Origin: Promethearchaeota archaeon
GTDB lineage: Archaea; Asgardarchaeota; Lokiarchaeia; Sigynarchaeales; SOKP01
DNA: 8,327 nt
Assembly: GCA_019894655.1 (NCBI GenBank)
Contig: JAGXNZ010000149.1
Span: forward strand, 1-8,327
Direction: 5' to 3'
The position numbers and the translations under genes are program-made. How positions within the stretch are numbered: the first letter of the stretch is position 1; each line of letters opens with the position of its first letter. Below are positions 6,161 through 8,327 of this stretch, piece after piece. The notes beneath the pieces were generated by a model, which saw only the letters and a program-made list of their open reading frames with translations, ran no database searches and was not told the DNA's origin.

Positions 6161-7075
6161 TCATAATAGTACTAAGCTGAGGGTCATGACAAACATGCCT
6201 ATTATTATCCCAAGAATAGAAATGTGTTCGTTTCCTAGTGATCTTGAAGCAGGTAATAACTCGTCTAAAGAAATATAGATCATTACACCAGCAACGATAG
6301 AAAGCATCGCACTTAATAAAAATGGGGTTATAAAAGGAGTTAAAACAACCCACGTTACAACGGCACCTAATGGCTCGCTCATTCCAGAGAGAAATGACCA
6401 CTTAAACGCCTTTTTTTTATCTCCTGTACACGCGTAAATGGGGACTGCGACAGCAATTCCTTCAGGAATGTTATGAAGGGCTATAGCTACTGCCAGGATA
6501 AGTCCTAATTGAATATTTGTGATTGTTCCTATATAGGTAGCCATTCCCTCAGGAAAGTTATGAATGAAGACGCCTAAAAATGTAAAAATGGATGTTTTGA
6601 CTAAATTGATTTCAGATTTACGTCCACGTCCGTCTCGGGGTTGGTTTCCGGTCCCATCTCTTGGTCCTTGACGAAGCCCTTGACGAGCTTGATGCCCTCT
6701 AATTTTAGGTTTTTTATGATATAGAACATGGTGTGGATGAGGTTTGCAAGATCCATTTTTGTTTGTTAAAATTTCTATCGAATCTTCGAATTCATACTCA
6801 TGAGAGATGAATACATCAATACCGAACATAATTAGCATCCCCAAGAAGAAAAACAGTAAACCACTTAATAATCCTATTGATTCAATGCCTTTTTGTAGTA
6901 ACTCCACAAATGCTATCAGTATCATTACTCCTGCTGAAAAACCCATAATTAAGGAAATAAACTTGGGATTTGGTTTTTTTACAATGAAGGCAATAACACT
7001 TCCAATTGTGGTTGATAATCCAGCAAGTAAGCTTAAAGAGAGCGCAAATAAAATATCACTCAATGCAAAATTCAC
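6161..7075 (-). CDS. ZIP-family divalent metal transporter (ZupT-like)
   Basis: A 304-residue membrane protein with about eight predicted segments (about 9-31, 37-60, 69-90, 161-183, 188-214, 226-246, 251-271, 285-304), the ZIP topology. The metal-site motifs are clear: HNFPEGMATY (172-181) in segment 4, HNIPEGIAVAVPIY (201-214) in segment 5, SEPLGA (233-238) and SLDELLPAS (269-277), all as in ZupT-type importers of zinc, iron or manganese. ZIP proteins move metal into the cytoplasm. The loop between segments 3 and 4 (about 91-160) is unusually long: its first part has Cys110 and His113/115/116/120/128, a likely metal-binding patch, and its second part (about 126-153) is rich in Arg, Gly, Gln and Pro. 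The start is GTG (7073-7075), since no in-frame ATG lies just upstream. It converges on the iron-sulfur gene, so it is probably transcribed alone. Metal specificity cannot be told. Confidence 0.9.
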   Translation of the reverse strand: MNFALSDILFALSLSLLAGLSTTIGSVIAFIVKKPNPKFISLIMGFSAGVMILIAFVELLQKGIESIGLLSGLLFFFLGMLIMFGIDVFISHEYEFEDSIEILTNKNGSCKPHPHHVLYHKKPKIRGHQARQGLRQGPRDGTGNQPRDGRGRKSEINLVKTSIFTFLGVFIHNFPEGMATYIGTITNIQLGLILAVAIALHNIPEGIAVAVPIYACTGDKKKAFKWSFLSGMSEPLGAVVTWVVLTPFITPFLLSAMLSIVAGVMIYISLDELLPASRSLGNEHISILGIIIGMFVMTLSLVLL

Positions 7076-7113
7076 TAATTTAGGTATATCTAAATAAAAT
7101 AATTAATTGTCAA

Positions 7114-7122
7114 TATATAAAA
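7114..7122 (-). promoter_or_regulatory. TATA box for the ZIP transporter gene
   Basis: Read on the minus strand this is TTTTATATA. It predicts a start site near 7090, about 15 bases before the GTG start codon. The rest of the gap to the divergent gene at 7325 is A+T-rich; I see only a TTTTAAAAAA word near 7225-7234 and no other structure. Confidence 0.5.
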
Positions 7123-7324
7123 GTTTTGATGTTTAAATCTTCCAGAATCCCTACTAATAATTAAGATGTATAGATAATTCGTTATGGAATTTGCTATAGC
7201 ATCAAGATTTTACGAAAGAAAAAGGTTTTAAAAAATTTGCGATTATCCTTATTTTTATTGATACTATTAATAATATTGATACATTTCAATATTTAAAGAT
7301 TTAACCTTTAATTTAGGATTTTTA

Positions 7325-8327
7325 ATGAAAAAAGTTAACCAAGACGATAAACTCTTCTTCTTTGAAAAAAGTTTTTTTACTTTAGACGGGGTCTGGATGA
7401 TTGAAACTGAAGATATGACCAATTGGGAGACCGCCTTAAAGATCGATTTAATTGTATGGAAAGAATTACTGAAAGTCATCATTCGTAGATTGAAGAAATA
7501 TTTACAGTTAGAAAAAAACAATCTTACTAATTTAATCGACATTCTTACTTTCCGATGGACTATAGAAGGTTGGGAGTATAAAATACTACAACGCGAGTTT
7601 AATAAAGTTGAGATCGTCGTTGATCAATGTCCTTATAAAGCAGCTATGGATCGTAATCCAGGACGTACAGAAAAGCAAGCTTTGATTTGTAATGACATGT
7701 GTATTCCATTCTATAAATCAGTTATTAAAGATTTCAATGAGAGTATAACTTTGAATAGGACTATATTTATGGGATTAGGAGATAGTAACTGTGATTTCTC
7801 ATTCTCCTTTGAAGAAAATACTTTTGATAAAAGCAAAGAAGGTGAAATTACTAAAGAGATAAGAAAAATTAGTAAGGAAGATAAACTTTTTTACTTTGAA
7901 AAGAATTTTAGAACACTGGATGGATTGTGGGTAATAGAAACAGAAAGAGAACTAGGATGGGATGCAGCTCTTAAACTTGATATAATTGTGTGGCAGAAAT
8001 TATATAGTATCATATTCCGCAGGGTGATAAAATATCTAAACATTAAGGGAAATACTATAGATGATTTGGTTAAAATTCTTTCTTTTATTTGGAATTGCGA
8101 AGGTAATATCCATGACATTTTTCAAGCAGGGAATAACAGTTTTACAATAAGTATCGTCGAATGCCCTTACATAGCAGCAATGGAAAGAAACCCAGATAGA
8201 CACAACAGAATTGAATCGATATGCAAAGAAATGTGTATTCCATATTTACAACCCGTTATTAAAGAATTTAATCCTAAAATTGAAATAGAAAGGGATAAAT
8301 TTATGGGTTTAGGTGATTCAGTGTGTA
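7325..8327 (+). CDS. Tandem two-domain DUF6125 / ATC-hydrolase-like protein (3' end outside window)
   Basis: An open frame of 334 codons from ATG 7325 to the window edge without a stop. AGGA at 7315-7318, six bases upstream, is a reasonable Shine-Dalgarno sequence, and no ATG lies between the start and an upstream in-frame stop at 7277. The protein is two copies of one domain: residues 6-156 and 184-334, joined by an acidic/Ser-rich linker (about 161-183). Each copy has FEK.F.TLDG.W.IETE at its start, CPY.AAM.RNP in the middle (Cys102 and Cys280), IC..MCIP (Cys122/126 and Cys300/304) and FMGLGDS.C at its end (Cys156 and Cys334). I recognise this as the DUF6125 family, related to L-2-amino-thiazoline-4-carboxylic acid hydrolase proteins; members I know of are usually single-domain and uncharacterised. 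No signal peptide or membrane segment is seen. Whether a third copy follows cannot be seen. The family call is moderate; the duplication is certain. Confidence 0.75.
   Translation, partial: MKKVNQDDKLFFFEKSFFTLDGVWMIETEDMTNWETALKIDLIVWKELLKVIIRRLKKYLQLEKNNLTNLIDILTFRWTIEGWEYKILQREFNKVEIVVDQCPYKAAMDRNPGRTEKQALICNDMCIPFYKSVIKDFNESITLNRTIFMGLGDSNCDFSFSFEENTFDKSKEGEITKEIRKISKEDKLFYFEKNFRTLDGLWVIETERELGWDAALKLDIIVWQKLYSIIFRRVIKYLNIKGNTIDDLVKILSFIWNCEGNIHDIFQAGNNSFTISIVECPYIAAMERNPDRHNRIESICKEMCIPYLQPVIKEFNPKIEIERDKFMGLGDSVC
7340..8326 (+). repeat. Gapless internal duplication within the DUF6125-like gene
   Basis: Codons 6-156 (7340-7792) and 184-334 (7874-8326) encode two 151-residue segments that align without any gap at a constant offset of 178 residues (534 bases). 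By my count about 75 of 151 residues are identical. DNA identity is visibly lower than would be expected for a recent duplication, so the copies have been kept and have diverged. Confidence 0.85.

Noticed and set aside
6621..6699. A second minus-strand frame in the G+C-rich part of the ZIP loop reads as a protein-like peptide with G/C-rich wobble positions, suggesting a frameshift or foreign insert.
   Set aside because: The ZIP frame runs through without interruption and keeps A/T-rich wobble bases typical of the window. The other frame's G/C wobble simply reflects the Arg/Gly/Pro codons' first and second bases.
7267..8118. Two minus-strand open frames (7267-7542 and 7891-8118) with similar translations.
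   Set aside because: They lie antisense to the two copies of the duplicated domain, and their resemblance is a by-product of that duplication. They lack promoter or ribosome-site support.

Overview
This A+T-rich window (roughly one third G+C by eye) looks archaeal. Consensus-like archaeal TATA boxes sit at the expected distance ahead of several genes, oligo-T tracts follow gene ends, and one gene may be leaderless. The gene set (PadR and ribbon-helix-helix regulators, an acyl-CoA dehydrogenase/enoyl-CoA hydratase pair, a winged-helix/ferredoxin protein, and a DUF6125/ATC-hydrolase-like protein) with this base composition suggests an Asgard archaeon of Lokiarchaeia type. That placement is an inference from style and was not tested by any search.

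Layout: 1-141 (-) is the N-terminal end of a PadR-type repressor, with a candidate operator of three alternating half-sites at 199-232. An A+T-rich spacer leads to a 54-codon ribbon-helix-helix regulator with a GTG start (508-672, +). Next come a divergent Na+/Ca2+-exchanger-like membrane protein (783-1760, +) and a metal-dependent amidohydrolase of the ACMSD/amidohydrolase-2 type (1810-2676, +).

On the other strand, a crotonase (4021-4830, -) and an acyl-CoA dehydrogenase (2709-3995, -) are 25 bases apart and very likely form one transcript for acyl-CoA oxidation followed by hydration. Back to back with them is a winged-helix protein with an unusual cysteine-rich domain and two [4Fe-4S] ferredoxin motifs (4960-6108, +). 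The shared intergenic region holds two opposed TATA boxes and two copies of an 8-bp palindrome. The simplest working model is that the iron-sulfur protein handles electrons for, or senses redox state and regulates, the acyl-CoA genes. This is context only.

Convergent with it is a ZIP-family metal transporter with a strange His- then Arg/Gly-rich cytoplasmic loop (6161-7075, -). The window closes inside a protein made of two tandem DUF6125/ATC-hydrolase-like domains (7325 to beyond 8327, +), with all four cysteines repeated at exactly 178-residue spacing.

The most interesting items are the tandem-domain protein, the winged-helix/iron-sulfur protein with its shared promoter region, the altered ion-site motifs in the exchanger, and the ZIP loop. 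I saw no CRISPR array, transposase, tRNA or rRNA.
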